A stretch of DNA of 64,000 nucleotides from Mesorhizobium sp. M1D.F.Ca.ET.043.01.1.1. GTDB taxonomy: Bacteria; Pseudomonadota; Alphaproteobacteria; Rhizobiales; Rhizobiaceae. Where the stretch lies: NCBI RefSeq assembly GCF_003952385.1, contig NZ_CP034444.1, positions 5,903,001 through 5,967,000 of the forward strand, in the 5' to 3' direction. The notes below the pieces were generated by a model. It saw only the letters and a program-made list of their open reading frames with translations. It made no database searches and had not been told where the DNA came from. Position 1 is the first letter of the stretch, and each line of letters opens with the position of its first letter. A program made the position numbers and the translations under genes. This document shows, piece by piece, positions 9,181-18,084 of the stretch.

Positions 9181-10458
9181 TCAGGCGCTCTTTGAGGCAG
9201 CCTCGCGACCGCCGGCGTCGCTGCCCGGTTCGCCGATGACGCGGTCGCGGCCGCCCGCCTTGGCCTTGTAGAGGCGCTGGTCGGCAAGCGCGAAGATATC
9301 GGCAAGGCAGCGTGTCGTCTCGCCGACGGTGGAGACGCCGGCGCTTACCGTGATGTTGAAGCGGCTGGTATGCGCCGAGGTCTTGACCGCGTTCCTGATG
9401 CCTTCTCCGAGCAGCTTCGCCAGCGCATGCGGTTGCGGGCTCAAGATCGCGAACTCCTCGCCGCCGATCCTGAACACCTGGTTTTCAGTGCCGACGGTTT
9501 CGATCAACACGGCCGCGACCGATTTCAGCACCTTGTCGCCCTCGGCGTGGCCGAACCGGTCGTTGATCGATTTGAAGTGGTCGACGTCGACGATGAGCAG
9601 GCTGAGCGGTCTGGCGGTCCGGATGCCCGCCGTGACAGCTGCCTCGCCGTCGGCATCGAAGCTGCCGCGATGCAAGAGCCCCGTGAGCCCGTCGCGGCCG
9701 ACATGCTTGACCAGCGCCTCGTAGCGTTCGCGATAGGTGAGGGTGTCGAAAATGTCGGAGAGGCCGCGCGGCAGCGCGATCTCGTGGTCTTCGACCCATC
9801 TGAGATAGGCGACAAGCATGCCGCTGTAGACGAGTGCGGCCGCCATCTTGGCGAACCAGCCGCCGAAGAAGACCTCGATCGGCGCGCCGGCGACGAAATG
9901 CAATGCGGTGAAGAAGCCCGCCTGATCGAATGTCAGCACGCAGGCCACCGAAGCCAGGATGCGGGTGAAAGGCATATGGCGCAGATGGGCGCCGAGCTTT
10001 TCGTAGAGCAGGATGATCAGGATGGCATCGATGAAGAGCAGCGAGGTGCCCCACACCATCAGCCAGCCCATCTCGTCGATGAAGCCGATGTCGGGCATCT
10101 TGCCGTCCGGAAGCGGCGAGATCGCATGCAGGCGCAGGATCAGCACGAGCCCGATCATCACCGCATTGCCGAGCAGCAGGCCGTAGATCGGCTGGCGGAC
10201 GGTCGCCGCGTCCTCCTTCATGTAGAGCAGGAGCAGCATCACCAGCTTGCCTGAAAACATGACGGCCGAGCCCGGCGAGACCATGCCGAAAGGCAGCGCG
10301 ACGTAGAAGACGCTCGCGAGATAGGTTTCGAGGAACTGCATGACGCCGAGCGCGCAGACGAACACGCCAAGCCCGGTGCGGCGCCGGAAGCGGAAGAGCG
10401 TGACCATGGCGCCGAAGTAGAGAACCGCCTCGGCAAGGAGCAGGACAGCGTTCAGCAC
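9181..10458 (-). CDS. Membrane-anchored GGDEF diguanylate cyclase
   Basis: 425 residues. About 230 N-terminal residues carry roughly seven hydrophobic segments of an unrecognised membrane sensor, then a GGDEF domain (about 255-415). Catalytic marks: DVDHFKSINDRFGHAEGD and GGEEF at 332-336, so it should convert two GTP to c-di-GMP. The product-inhibition site (RxxD, five residues before GGEEF) reads GTEN, so feedback inhibition through this site looks lost. No EAL domain. A TTAACCAT sequence (CtrA half-site) lies about 74 bases upstream on this strand. Confidence 0.93.
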   Translation of the reverse strand: MLNAVLLLAEAVLYFGAMVTLFRFRRRTGLGVFVCALGVMQFLETYLASVFYVALPFGMVSPGSAVMFSGKLVMLLLLYMKEDAATVRQPIYGLLLGNAVMIGLVLILRLHAISPLPDGKMPDIGFIDEMGWLMVWGTSLLFIDAILIILLYEKLGAHLRHMPFTRILASVACVLTFDQAGFFTALHFVAGAPIEVFFGGWFAKMAAALVYSGMLVAYLRWVEDHEIALPRGLSDIFDTLTYRERYEALVKHVGRDGLTGLLHRGSFDADGEAAVTAGIRTARPLSLLIVDVDHFKSINDRFGHAEGDKVLKSVAAVLIETVGTENQVFRIGGEEFAILSPQPHALAKLLGEGIRNAVKTSAHTSRFNITVSAGVSTVGETTRCLADIFALADQRLYKAKAGGRDRVIGEPGSDAGGREAASKSA

Positions 10459-10531
10459 TGCGTCGATCCGATCTTTCCCGAAATCGCGCCCTCACGCGAT
10501 TTTGCTCAACCTGCCATCGTTTTGACGGCGA

Positions 10532-10539
10532 ATGGTTAA
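10532..10539 (-). promoter_or_regulatory. Possible CtrA half-site upstream of the diguanylate cyclase
   Basis: Reads TTAACCAT on the minus strand, an exact match to the half-site recognised by the alphaproteobacterial cell-cycle regulator CtrA, inside the palindrome GGTTAACC, about 74 bases before the cyclase start. A single 8-mer can arise by chance. Confidence 0.35.
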
Positions 10540-10724
10540 CCGCTGCTTTCGTCAGCCGGGACGGAGCGACGAAAAGATCGATACCGGGGATGGATGTTTG
10601 AGCCCCGCGCAAGTTCCGGGACAAATTGCGGCATGCCGAAAGCGATTGCCGTTCGGCGCTTCATCGCCTACATAGCGCGCAACCCCCATTCAACCTGACA
10701 CCTCAGTTTCCAGGGAAAGCGCGC

Positions 10725-12374
10725 GTGGCTCGCCAGTTCATCTATCACATGTCCGGCCTGTCGAAGGCCTACGGCACCAAGAAGGTGCTCGACAACATCC
10801 ACCTGTCCTTCTATCCGGACGCCAAGATCGGCATTCTCGGCCCCAACGGCTCGGGCAAGTCGACCATCCTGCGCATCATGGCCGGGCTCGACAAGGAGTA
10901 TCAGGGCGAGGCGTGGCTGGCCGAGGGGGCGACCGTCGGCTACCTGGCGCAGGAGCCGCAGCTCGACAACACGAAGACCGTGCGCGAAAACGTCATGGAC
11001 GGCGTTGCCCGGAAGACCGCCATCATCGAGCGCTACAACGAGCTGATGATGAACTATTCCGACGAGACGGCGGACGAGTCCGCCAAGCTGCAGGACGAGA
11101 TGGACCGCCTCAACCTGTGGGACCTGGAACAGCAGGTCGAAATGGCGATGGATGCGCTGCAGTGCCCGCCGCCGGAATCCGAGGTGACCAACCTCTCGGG
11201 CGGCGAGCGCCGCCGCGTGGCGCTGTGCCGGCTGCTGCTCGAGCAGCCCGACCTGCTGCTGCTCGACGAGCCGACCAACCATCTCGACGCCGAAACCACG
11301 CAATGGTTGGAAAAGCACCTGCGCGACTATCCGGGCTCGGTGCTGATCATCACCCACGACCGCTACTTCCTCGACAATGTCACCGGCTGGATCCTCGAGC
11401 TCGATCGCGGCCGCGGCATCCCCTACGAGGGCAACTACACCAAGTATCTCGACGCCAAGGCCAAGCGCCTGATCCAGGAAGGCCGCGAGGATGACGCGCG
11501 CCAGAAGTCGATCTGGCGCGAGCGCGAATGGATCCAGTCCTCGCCCAAGGCACGCCAGACCAAGTCGAAGGCGCGTATCAAGGCCTATGAGGAACTGGTC
11601 GAGCAGTCACAGAACCGCAAGCCGACCGACACGCAGATCGTCATTCCGTCGAGCGAACGCCTCGGCAATGTCGTGATCGAGGTCGAAGGCCTCAACAAGG
11701 GCTTTGGCGACGAGGTCCTGATCGAGAACCTGTCGTTCAGGCTGCCGCCGGGCGGCATCGTCGGCGTCATCGGCCCGAACGGCGCCGGCAAGACGACGCT
11801 GTTCAAGACCTTCACCGGCGCGGAAAAGCCGGATGCCGGTTCGATCCGCATCGGCGAGACCGTCAAGCTCGGCTATGTCGACCAGAGCCGCGACGCGCTC
11901 GATCCTAACAAGACGGTGTGGGAAGAGATCTCCGGCGGCGCCGAGGTCATCAAGCTCGGCAAGCACGAGGTCAACAGCCGCGCCTATTGCTCCTCCTTCA
12001 ACTTCCGCGGCGGCGACCAGCAGCAGAAGGTCGGCAACCTTTCGGGCGGCCAGCGCAACCGCGTGCATCTGGCCAAGATGCTGAAGAACGGCGGCAATGT
12101 GCTGCTGCTCGACGAACCGACCAACGACCTCGACACCGAAACGCTGGGCGCGCTGGAAGACGCGCTCGAAGCCTATGCCGGCTGCGCGGTCATCATCAGC
12201 CACGACCGCATGTTCCTCGACCGCATGGCCACCCACATGCTCGCCTTCGAGGGCGACGCGCATGTCGAATGGTTCGAGGGCAATTTCGAGGAATACGAGA
12301 AGGACAAGCTGCGCCGCCTGGGCGCGGAAGCGGCGACCCCGCACCGCATGACGCACAAGCGGCTGACAAGGTAG
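10725..12374 (+). CDS. ettA: Energy-dependent translational throttle protein EttA (ABC-F ATPase)
   Basis: 549 residues with two ABC domains in tandem and no membrane segment, as in ABC-F proteins. Domain 1: [37 protein letters not shown]. Domain 2: [35 protein letters not shown]. The interdomain linker is rich in Lys/Arg. EttA binds the ribosomal E site and gates entry into elongation according to ATP/ADP ratio. Start chosen as GTG 10725 ([16 protein letters not shown] matches the family N terminus; AGGGA at 10712-10716). A GTG start and 266 bases of upstream spacer suggest its own promoter. Confidence 0.95.
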   Translation: MARQFIYHMSGLSKAYGTKKVLDNIHLSFYPDAKIGILGPNGSGKSTILRIMAGLDKEYQGEAWLAEGATVGYLAQEPQLDNTKTVRENVMDGVARKTAIIERYNELMMNYSDETADESAKLQDEMDRLNLWDLEQQVEMAMDALQCPPPESEVTNLSGGERRRVALCRLLLEQPDLLLLDEPTNHLDAETTQWLEKHLRDYPGSVLIITHDRYFLDNVTGWILELDRGRGIPYEGNYTKYLDAKAKRLIQEGREDDARQKSIWREREWIQSSPKARQTKSKARIKAYEELVEQSQNRKPTDTQIVIPSSERLGNVVIEVEGLNKGFGDEVLIENLSFRLPPGGIVGVIGPNGAGKTTLFKTFTGAEKPDAGSIRIGETVKLGYVDQSRDALDPNKTVWEEISGGAEVIKLGKHEVNSRAYCSSFNFRGGDQQQKVGNLSGGQRNRVHLAKMLKNGGNVLLLDEPTNDLDTETLGALEDALEAYAGCAVIISHDRMFLDRMATHMLAFEGDAHVEWFEGNFEEYEKDKLRRLGAEAATPHRMTHKRLTR

Positions 12375-12420
12375 GCCTGTTCGGGCGGCACGCCGGAGAC
12401 ACCACAAGAGGAGGCCTCAC

Positions 12421-13188
12421 ATGGCTGACTGGTCCGCCGCCCAATATCTGAAGTTCGAGGACGAGCGCACGCGGCCCGCGCGCGACCTGGCGGCGCAGGT
12501 GCCGGTCGACTTTCCGCGCCGCGTCGTCGATATCGGCTGCGGTCCCGGCAATTCGACGGAGCTTCTGGTCGCGCGCTGGCCGGATGCCGAGGTCAGCGGC
12601 TTCGACACTTCGCCCGACATGATCGAGAAGGCGAGGGCGCGGCTACCCAATGTCAATTTCGCGCTGGCGGATGCGGCCCAATGGCAGCCGGTACAGCCGG
12701 TCGACGTCATTTTCGCCAACGCGGTCTTCCAGTGGCTGCCGGAGCATCCGGCGGTGTTCCAGCGGCTGACGGGTCTGCTCGCGCCCGGGGGCGCCTTGGC
12801 CATTCAGATGCCCGACAATCTCGGCGAGCCTTCGCATCAACTGATGCGCGACACGGCGGCCGAGATGCCGTTCTCGGCCAAGCTCGAAGGCGCCGCTCGC
12901 GCGCCGCTGCCGCCGTTTTCCTTCTACTACGATCTTCTGTCGCCGCTCGCCGACCGCGTCGATATCTGGCACACGATCTACAACCATCCGCTGGCCGACG
13001 CGGAGGCAATCGTCGAATGGGTCAAGGCGACGGGACTGAAGCCGTTCCTCGATCCGCTCGACGCGGACGAGAAGAAGAGGTTCCTCGAAACCTACACCGC
13101 CAAGATCGCCAAGGCCTATCCGAAGACGGCGAACGGCAAGGTGCTGCTGCGTTTCCCGCGCATCTTCATCATCGCCAAGCGGGCTTGA
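12421..13188 (+). CDS. tam: Trans-aconitate 2-methyltransferase
   Basis: 255 residues, the family's usual length. Starts [20 protein letters not shown], characteristic of Tam; SAM-binding motif [15 protein letters not shown] follows at about residue 35, with [12 protein letters not shown] and [16 protein letters not shown] downstream. Uses SAM to methylate trans-aconitate, a spontaneous by-product that inhibits aconitase. A very strong AGAGGAGG ribosome site precedes the ATG. It lies 46 bases after ettA and may be co-transcribed with it. Confidence 0.94.
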   Translation: MADWSAAQYLKFEDERTRPARDLAAQVPVDFPRRVVDIGCGPGNSTELLVARWPDAEVSGFDTSPDMIEKARARLPNVNFALADAAQWQPVQPVDVIFANAVFQWLPEHPAVFQRLTGLLAPGGALAIQMPDNLGEPSHQLMRDTAAEMPFSAKLEGAARAPLPPFSFYYDLLSPLADRVDIWHTIYNHPLADAEAIVEWVKATGLKPFLDPLDADEKKRFLETYTAKIAKAYPKTANGKVLLRFPRIFIIAKRA

Positions 13189-13334
13189 CCGGCCGCCGCT
13201 CAATTCGTCGCGATAACTGGGGCCAGCGGCCGGTTTAAGCTGGCATAAACCTGCCGAATGCGACAAGGGTTGCGCCGGGCCGTGTCCGCGCCCACATCAG
13301 AGCCCGCAACGCCCGTGCCTCGGACGGATTGGAC

Positions 13335-14456
13335 ATGCATCGCGTCATCATCAGCGGCATCGGCGCCGAAATCCCCGAACCCGTCATCACCAATGAAGAG
13401 CTGGTCGAAAGCTTCAACAGCTGGGTCGACGCCGAGAACGCGCGCCGCGCCGTCACCGGCGAGACGCCACTGCAGAAGTCGGACAGCGACTTCATCGTCC
13501 ATGCCTCGGGCGTGCAGACCCGCCATGTGATCGAGCGCGAGGGCATTCTCGATCCCACCCGCATGGCGCCGCGCATTCCGGCGCGACCGGACGACGCGCT
13601 GTCGCTGCAGGCGGAATTCGGCATCGCCTCCGCCAGAAAGGCGATCGCCCATGCGGGTGTCGATCCGTCGGATATCGACCTGGTGATCTGCTCGGCCTCG
13701 CACCATCAGCGGCCGTATCCGGCGATCGCCATCGAGATGCAGGAGGCGCTTGGCACCAAGGGCGCCGGCTTCGACATGGGGCTGGGCTGCTCTTCCGCCG
13801 CGGCGGCGCTGCACATCGCGGTCAACCTGGTCAGGGCTGGGGCGCACAAGCGCATCCTGGTGTCGACGCCCGAGATCATCACCGGCCATCTCAACTTCCG
13901 CGACCGGCAGACGCATTTCATCTTCGGCGACGCCTCGGTCGCCATGATCGTCGAAGGGCTCAGCCAGGGCGAGAAGCGGCCGGGGCGTTTCGAGGTGCTC
14001 GACACGCGCACGTGGACGCAGATGTCGAACAACATCCGCACCAATCTCGGCTATCACACCCGCACCGCCCAGGACGATCCCTACATGATCAACCTGGAGG
14101 GGAACCTCATCAAGCAGGTCGGCAACAAGGTGTTCAAGGAAGTCACCGTTGCCGGCCACAAATTCATCGTCGAGTTCCTGGCCGAGCACGGGCTGACGCC
14201 GCAAGGCATCCGCCGCTTCTGGCTGCATCAGGCCAATGCGCGCATGAACGCGATGATCCTGAAGCTCGCCTTCGGCCACGACGTCGACCATGATCGCGCG
14301 CCGATGGTGCTCGAACGGCTCGGCAATACGGCGGGCGCCGGCGCCATCGTGGCGCTGTCCGAAAACCACGCCGACATGAAGGCCGGCGATTTCGGCCTGC
14401 TCTGCGCCTTCGGCGCAGGCTATTCGATCGGCGGCGCGCTGCTCAGAATGCTGTAG
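13335..14456 (+). CDS. Beta-ketoacyl-ACP synthase III (FabH)-like thiolase-fold enzyme
   Basis: 373 residues, longer than canonical FabH (about 320). The catalytic triad of the KAS III family is complete: Cys in FDMGLGCSSAA, His in WLHQANARMN, Asn in RLGNTAGAG. The N terminus has an insertion (about residues 20-85) absent from FabH. The size and insertion resemble the Pseudomonas PA3286-type synthases that divert beta-oxidation intermediates into fatty-acid synthesis; that assignment is inference. ATG 13335 preferred over the in-frame TTG six bases earlier. Not next to plsX or fab genes. Convergent with the ICMT-like gene, five bases apart. Confidence 0.88.
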   Translation: MHRVIISGIGAEIPEPVITNEELVESFNSWVDAENARRAVTGETPLQKSDSDFIVHASGVQTRHVIEREGILDPTRMAPRIPARPDDALSLQAEFGIASARKAIAHAGVDPSDIDLVICSASHHQRPYPAIAIEMQEALGTKGAGFDMGLGCSSAAAALHIAVNLVRAGAHKRILVSTPEIITGHLNFRDRQTHFIFGDASVAMIVEGLSQGEKRPGRFEVLDTRTWTQMSNNIRTNLGYHTRTAQDDPYMINLEGNLIKQVGNKVFKEVTVAGHKFIVEFLAEHGLTPQGIRRFWLHQANARMNAMILKLAFGHDVDHDRAPMVLERLGNTAGAGAIVALSENHADMKAGDFGLLCAFGAGYSIGGALLRML

Positions 14457-14461
14457 CCGTT

Positions 14462-15028
14462 TCAGGCCGGCGCGAAGGGCACCAGCATCGGCACGCGCTT
14501 GGCATACTCGTGATAGGCTGGGCCGAGCTCGCCGCGCAGGAAGCTCTCTTCCAACCTGGCCTTGACGACGATGCCGACAAGCAGAAGGGCGGCGCCGGCG
14601 ATGCCCCAGACAGTGCCCTTCGCCGCCATGGTGGCCAGGATCGAGAGCAACAGGCCGGTATAGATCGGGTGGCGGACCAGCCGGTAGGGCCCGGTGTCGA
14701 CGACGCGATGGTCGGCCTTCGCGGTGATGGTCCCGGACCACAGCCTGCCGAGATGCAGGCGCGCCCACCAGGCGAAGGCGATGCCGATGGCGATCAGGGC
14801 GACGCAGACCCAGGCCTCGACAAGCGTCGATGTCCAAAGCCGCAGCCGGCCGACATAGCCGTGCGCGGGGACGAACAGCAGGACGGTGCCGGCGAGCCAC
14901 AGTACCCGATATTGGGCCTCGGCCCTGAAGCCGGCGCGCTTTTGCACGGGATCGGCCCAGAGGGTAGCCAAACTCCACGATACGATCCAAGCCAACCACA
15001 AGGCCGCGATTGCGGGTCCGGGATGCAT
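14462..15028 (-). CDS. Isoprenylcysteine carboxyl methyltransferase (ICMT)-family membrane protein
   Basis: 188 residues with about five hydrophobic segments. The signature GPYRLVRHPIYTGLLL with the following C-terminal EESFLRGELGPAYHEYAKRV is shared by bacterial ICMT/PEMT-like integral-membrane methyltransferases that use SAM; the bacterial substrates are mostly unknown, often lipids or small molecules. I chose the ATG at 15028 because AAAGAGG lies six bases upstream on this strand; a start at 15058 would add ten residues without a good ribosome site. Confidence 0.85.
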   Translation of the reverse strand: MHPGPAIAALWLAWIVSWSLATLWADPVQKRAGFRAEAQYRVLWLAGTVLLFVPAHGYVGRLRLWTSTLVEAWVCVALIAIGIAFAWWARLHLGRLWSGTITAKADHRVVDTGPYRLVRHPIYTGLLLSILATMAAKGTVWGIAGAALLLVGIVVKARLEESFLRGELGPAYHEYAKRVPMLVPFAPA

Positions 15029-15382
15029 GACCAAGCCTCTTTCCGATCGCGGCATCATCTAAGGGACGAGGCGCGGCAAAAGATAGTCGCGGCCGGTAAG
15101 AACGTCGTGATCACGGCAGGAAAGATCGTTCTCCGCCGGATCACGGCGCGGCGGCCATCGCTGCCGCCACCAGCGCCTCGCCAGAATATTGCCGGCCGCC
15201 GATACCCCAGCCGCCGTCGGGCGCATTGAGGATGTTGATCCAGTTGACCGGCGTCATGCATGGAATGTCGATCCAGGCGCGCGACGGCGCTTCGGCTGAA
15301 GACCTCAGGGCTCTGGCCGAGACCGCTCTTGCCGCCTGGGCAGCCGAAGTGCGAAAAGTGGCCGACTCGAAAGGCGAAACCG
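15029..15382. other. 354-bp gap before the MOSC gene, no confident gene
   Basis: Two weak open frames overlap here. Plus strand 15256-15408 (high in Ala, modest third-position GC, no ribosome site) and minus strand 15141-15257 (38 residues starting MTPVNWINILNAPDGGWGIG, high third-position GC, no good ribosome site). The minus frame reads like genuine protein and could be a small gene or a remnant C terminus, but I recognise neither. The gap should also hold divergent promoters for the ICMT-like and MOSC genes. Confidence 0.4.
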
Positions 15383-16000
15383 ATGTCGGACCTTTTCTCC
15401 ACGATTGAACCGCCCGTCGATATCGTGCCGGGCTGCAAGCTCGCCGCCAAGGCGGCAGCGCTCTACAGGGCGCCTTCCGATCATTTCGAGACAAGGCGGG
15501 TGGAGGAATTGCGGCTCGGCTTCGACGGCATCGAAGGGGATTTCCATGCCGGCGCGACGCGACGTTCGGGCGGGCGCGAGCCCTGGTATTCGCGCGGCAC
15601 CGAGATGCGCAACGAGCGGCAATTGTCGCTTGTCGCTGCTGACGAACTGGCCATCGTCGCCGAGCGCATGGGCGTCGCTGAAGTCAAGCCGGAGTGGATT
15701 GGCGCGAACCTGCTGATCGAAGGTGTGCCGCGCCTTTCCATGCTGCCGGCGGGATCGCTGCTGTTCTTCAAGGGAGGCGCGACCATCAAGGTCGATGCGC
15801 AGAACGGGCCTTGCCGCTTCTCCGGACGTTCGGTCGCCGAGAATGCCGGCATGCCCGACCGCGAGGCAGGAGCGCTGCTGTTCCCCAAGGCCGCCAAACG
15901 GCTGCGCGGCCTCGTCGCGTGGGTCGAGAAGCCGGGCGTCATCAGGGCAGGCGAGGAGATCTCGGTGCGGGTGCCGGAGCAGTGGATCTACCGCGTATAG
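15383..16000 (+). CDS. MOSC domain-containing protein
   Basis: 205 residues. The MOSC (Mo-cofactor sulfurase C-terminal) fold is recognised from GIEGDFHAGATRRSG early on, NERQLSLVAADELAIVAERM, WIGANLLIEGVPRLSMLPAG in the middle and the conserved cysteine in NGPCRFSGRSVAE. In characterised relatives this domain handles molybdenum-cofactor sulfur or detoxifies N-hydroxylated purines (YiiM/YcbX types). No iron-sulfur domain is attached. The ATG at 15383 gives the normal family N terminus. Partner genes are not obvious; a repeat element follows the stop. Confidence 0.88.
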   Translation: MSDLFSTIEPPVDIVPGCKLAAKAAALYRAPSDHFETRRVEELRLGFDGIEGDFHAGATRRSGGREPWYSRGTEMRNERQLSLVAADELAIVAERMGVAEVKPEWIGANLLIEGVPRLSMLPAGSLLFFKGGATIKVDAQNGPCRFSGRSVAENAGMPDREAGALLFPKAAKRLRGLVAWVEKPGVIRAGEEISVRVPEQWIYRV

Positions 16001-16018
16001 ATCAAGGCCGCGCCACTT

Positions 16019-16120
16019 AGAGCGGTTCAGCTTTCACAAAGTCGCTGATCCGCTCTAAGCATTTGTTTTCACGCAATTCCGAACGGAAAACCGCTACGCA
16101 CTTTTCCTGGAATTGCTCTA
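16019..16120. repeat. Rhizobial-type intergenic palindromic repeat
   Basis: About 100 bases made of two imperfect hairpins: AGAGCGGTTCAGC (16019-16031) with GCTGATCCGCTCT (16044-16056), then GCAATTCC (16073-16080) with GGAATTGC (16109-16116). Elements starting AGAGC and containing GGAATTGCGT are dispersed in many Rhizobiales genomes. It lies between the MOSC stop and the convergent SDR stop and could also work as a terminator or RNA stabiliser. Confidence 0.75.
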
Positions 16121-16140
16121 GCAGCGCGGCCTTGACGCAC

Positions 16141-16983
16141 TCAGGCAGCCTTGCGGTTCTTGTTCGCGCCCTGGGCCATGACCGAGATATCGTCCCACCT
16201 CTCCCAGGTAGCGATACGGTTGGCGTATTCCTGGCGGATCATCGGCAGGCCGCCGTCGCCAAAGAAGACCCGGAGCGGCGGCTCGGCGGCATCGACAATG
16301 GCCAGCATCGCCGGTCCGGTTGCTTCGGGATCACCGGCCACGGCGCGGCCGCGGCGCTCGGCCATCGCGGCGCGGGCGGGCGCATAAGCCTCGATCGCTT
16401 TCGACGTCTTGGCCGACGGGCCGGCCCAGTCGGTGGAGAAACCGCCAGGCTCGACCAGCGTGACATGGATGCCGAATTCGGCGACCTCCAGGCTGAGCGA
16501 CTGGCTGAACGCCTCCAGCGCCCATTTCGAGGCATGATAGAGGCCAAGTGAGGCGAAGGCGTTGACGCCGCCGATCGACGAGATCTGGATGATGTGGCCT
16601 GAGCGTTGTTCCCGCATGATGGGGAGTGCGGCCTGCGTCACCCAGAGCGCGCCGAACAGGTTGGTCTCGATCTGGTCGCGGGCCTCCTGTTCCGTGACTT
16701 CCTCGATGGCGCCGAAATGGCCGTAGCCTGCATTGTTGATGACGACGTCGAGGCGGCCAAAACGCCTGTGCGTTTCGGCAATGGCGGCTTCGACCGCCTT
16801 CTTGTCGGTGACGTCGAGCGCGATGGCGGCGACCTTGTCGCCATATTTCTCGACAAGATCGGCGAGAGTGCCCGCGTCGCGAGCCGTGGCAGCGACACGG
16901 TCGCCACGAGCCAGCGCCGCTTCGGCCCAGACGCGGCCAAAGCCCTTCGACGATCCGGTGATGAACCAAACCTTATCAGTCAT
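16141..16983 (-). CDS. Short-chain dehydrogenase/reductase (SDR)
   Basis: 280 residues, classical SDR. The cofactor glycine motif is TGSSKGFGRVW (residues about 10-20), a variant in which the last Gly is followed by bulky residues. NNAGYGHFG follows; the catalytic Ser is in QISSIGGVNA and Tyr-x3-Lys in YHASKWALE. ATARDAGTL after the second strand suggests NADP(H). The variant resembles the oxidoreductase branch sometimes annotated as ketoacyl reductase or retinol-dehydrogenase-like; the substrate cannot be given. Monocistronic. Confidence 0.92.
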   Translation of the reverse strand: MTDKVWFITGSSKGFGRVWAEAALARGDRVAATARDAGTLADLVEKYGDKVAAIALDVTDKKAVEAAIAETHRRFGRLDVVINNAGYGHFGAIEEVTEQEARDQIETNLFGALWVTQAALPIMREQRSGHIIQISSIGGVNAFASLGLYHASKWALEAFSQSLSLEVAEFGIHVTLVEPGGFSTDWAGPSAKTSKAIEAYAPARAAMAERRGRAVAGDPEATGPAMLAIVDAAEPPLRVFFGDGGLPMIRQEYANRIATWERWDDISVMAQGANKNRKAA

Positions 16984-17130
16984 GATCTACGATCCTTGCC
17001 CTGTGGGCGTGAATTCTCGGGGGTAAAACGGAGGAAGCTCCGCTTATAGGTACGGCGCCGTCAGCGTTTTTCCAGAGGCGGCGCCGGAATTATTTGGCCG
17101 GTGCCGCGACCGAAGCGAGGGGCGGAACCC

Positions 17131-17445
17131 TCACTCGTCCTCGTCGTCTTCCTCCAGCAAGCGCGTCGCGCGCCAACGGGTCAGCACCGCGTTGGTCTGC
17201 TCGATGACAAAGAAGCGCGCCGAGTCCCGGTCATAGCCTTCGGCGAGCAATTTCTCATAGTCCGTATGGGCGTGGCGGATATGGGCGATGGTTGCCAGCC
17301 ATACCGCGATCGTCGGCGGCAAGGTCTTCATATGCACGGCGCCGGCATCGGCGCGGATCTTTTCCATGTCGGCATAGGGGGCGAACGGGAGGAGCGCGGT
17401 CAGCGCCTTGGCAATGGCGCGGCGACGGCCGGTCGGCGCGCTCAT
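17131..17445 (-). CDS. DUF2293 domain-containing protein
   Basis: 104-residue basic-to-acidic small protein ending in an acidic tail (LLEEDDEDE). The core TDYEKLLAEGYDRDSARFFV followed by EQTNAVLTRWR matches the small DUF2293 family of unknown function common in Rhizobiales. Its start overlaps the stop of trmO by four bases (17442-17445), so it is translationally coupled to the tRNA methyltransferase; a link to RNA modification is possible but unsupported. Confidence 0.8.
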   Translation of the reverse strand: MSAPTGRRRAIAKALTALLPFAPYADMEKIRADAGAVHMKTLPPTIAVWLATIAHIRHAHTDYEKLLAEGYDRDSARFFVIEQTNAVLTRWRATRLLEEDDEDE

Positions 17446-17948
17446 TTCTCGTCGCGTCCGACGATGGTCGCTTCGGGGAAGGCATCGGTCGAAGCGTAGT
17501 ATGGCTTGATGTCGATGACCGCCGTGCCGTCGAGCACGTCGATGGCGTCGATCCCGATCCGGCCGGCCTCGATGTCGACCGCGACAAGCTTCGCGACATG
17601 CAGGCCGACAGGGTTCGGTCGGGCAGGGGAGCGCAGCGAGAAAACGCCTTTCGGTTCAGCGGCATGGCGCGGTTTCTGCACGATGAGATTCCGCGGCGCA
17701 TGATCGAGCCAGGACAGGACGACGACGTGGCTGGCGCGGTCGAGATTTTGCAATCCCTGGCGATAGGGCTCGTCGATCAGAACCGTTGCCGTGCGTCCGG
17801 TCTCGCGGGCGGTGCGCATGTTCCTGGGGCAATCCTCGCGACTGGTCCAGGGCGAGACGATATGGCCGATGAAGACGATATGGCCGTCCGCCGGCATATC
17901 AGCCGGATCGATCTTCAGGAGCTTCTCGCCCTCGCGCGTCTCGAACAT
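17442..17948 (-). CDS. trmO: TrmO/TsaA-like tRNA (t6A37) N6-methyltransferase
   Basis: 168 residues, a single TsaA/TrmO beta-barrel domain. Family segments visible are IVSPWTSREDCPRN, DEPYRQGLQNLDRASHVVVL, GVFSLRSPARPNPVGL and VLDGTAVIDIKPY. In E. coli TrmO methylates N6-threonylcarbamoyladenosine 37 of tRNA-Thr using SAM. This protein lacks the C-terminal extension of the E. coli enzyme, as many alphaproteobacterial versions do. Upstream gene of a two-gene operon with the DUF2293 protein. Confidence 0.88.
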   Translation of the reverse strand: MFETREGEKLLKIDPADMPADGHIVFIGHIVSPWTSREDCPRNMRTARETGRTATVLIDEPYRQGLQNLDRASHVVVLSWLDHAPRNLIVQKPRHAAEPKGVFSLRSPARPNPVGLHVAKLVAVDIEAGRIGIDAIDVLDGTAVIDIKPYYASTDAFPEATIVGRDEK

Positions 17949-18024
17949 CGCTTCCGTCCGTTCAACCGTTCACGGCGCGCGGACCACGGCTGCGCCATTT
18001 TCTTGTCCGGAAGCGACATAGTGC

Positions 18025-18068
18025 TTGCCAGGGTTTCAAATTCGACATAAACATATCTTTATATCTTT
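18025..18068 (+). promoter_or_regulatory. Candidate promoter/operator of the ArsR-methyltransferase-metF unit
   Basis: Tandem direct repeat of ATATCTTT at 18053-18060 and 18061-18068, an AT-rich patch in GC-rich surroundings. A TTGCCA -35-like hexamer at 18025-18030 with a poor TAAACA at 18048-18053 precedes it. A repeat at the likely -10/+1 region is where an ArsR-type repressor would bind its own promoter. Promoter hexamers are weak matches. Confidence 0.4.
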
Positions 18069-18084
18069 CAGCGAGAAGCCGCTC

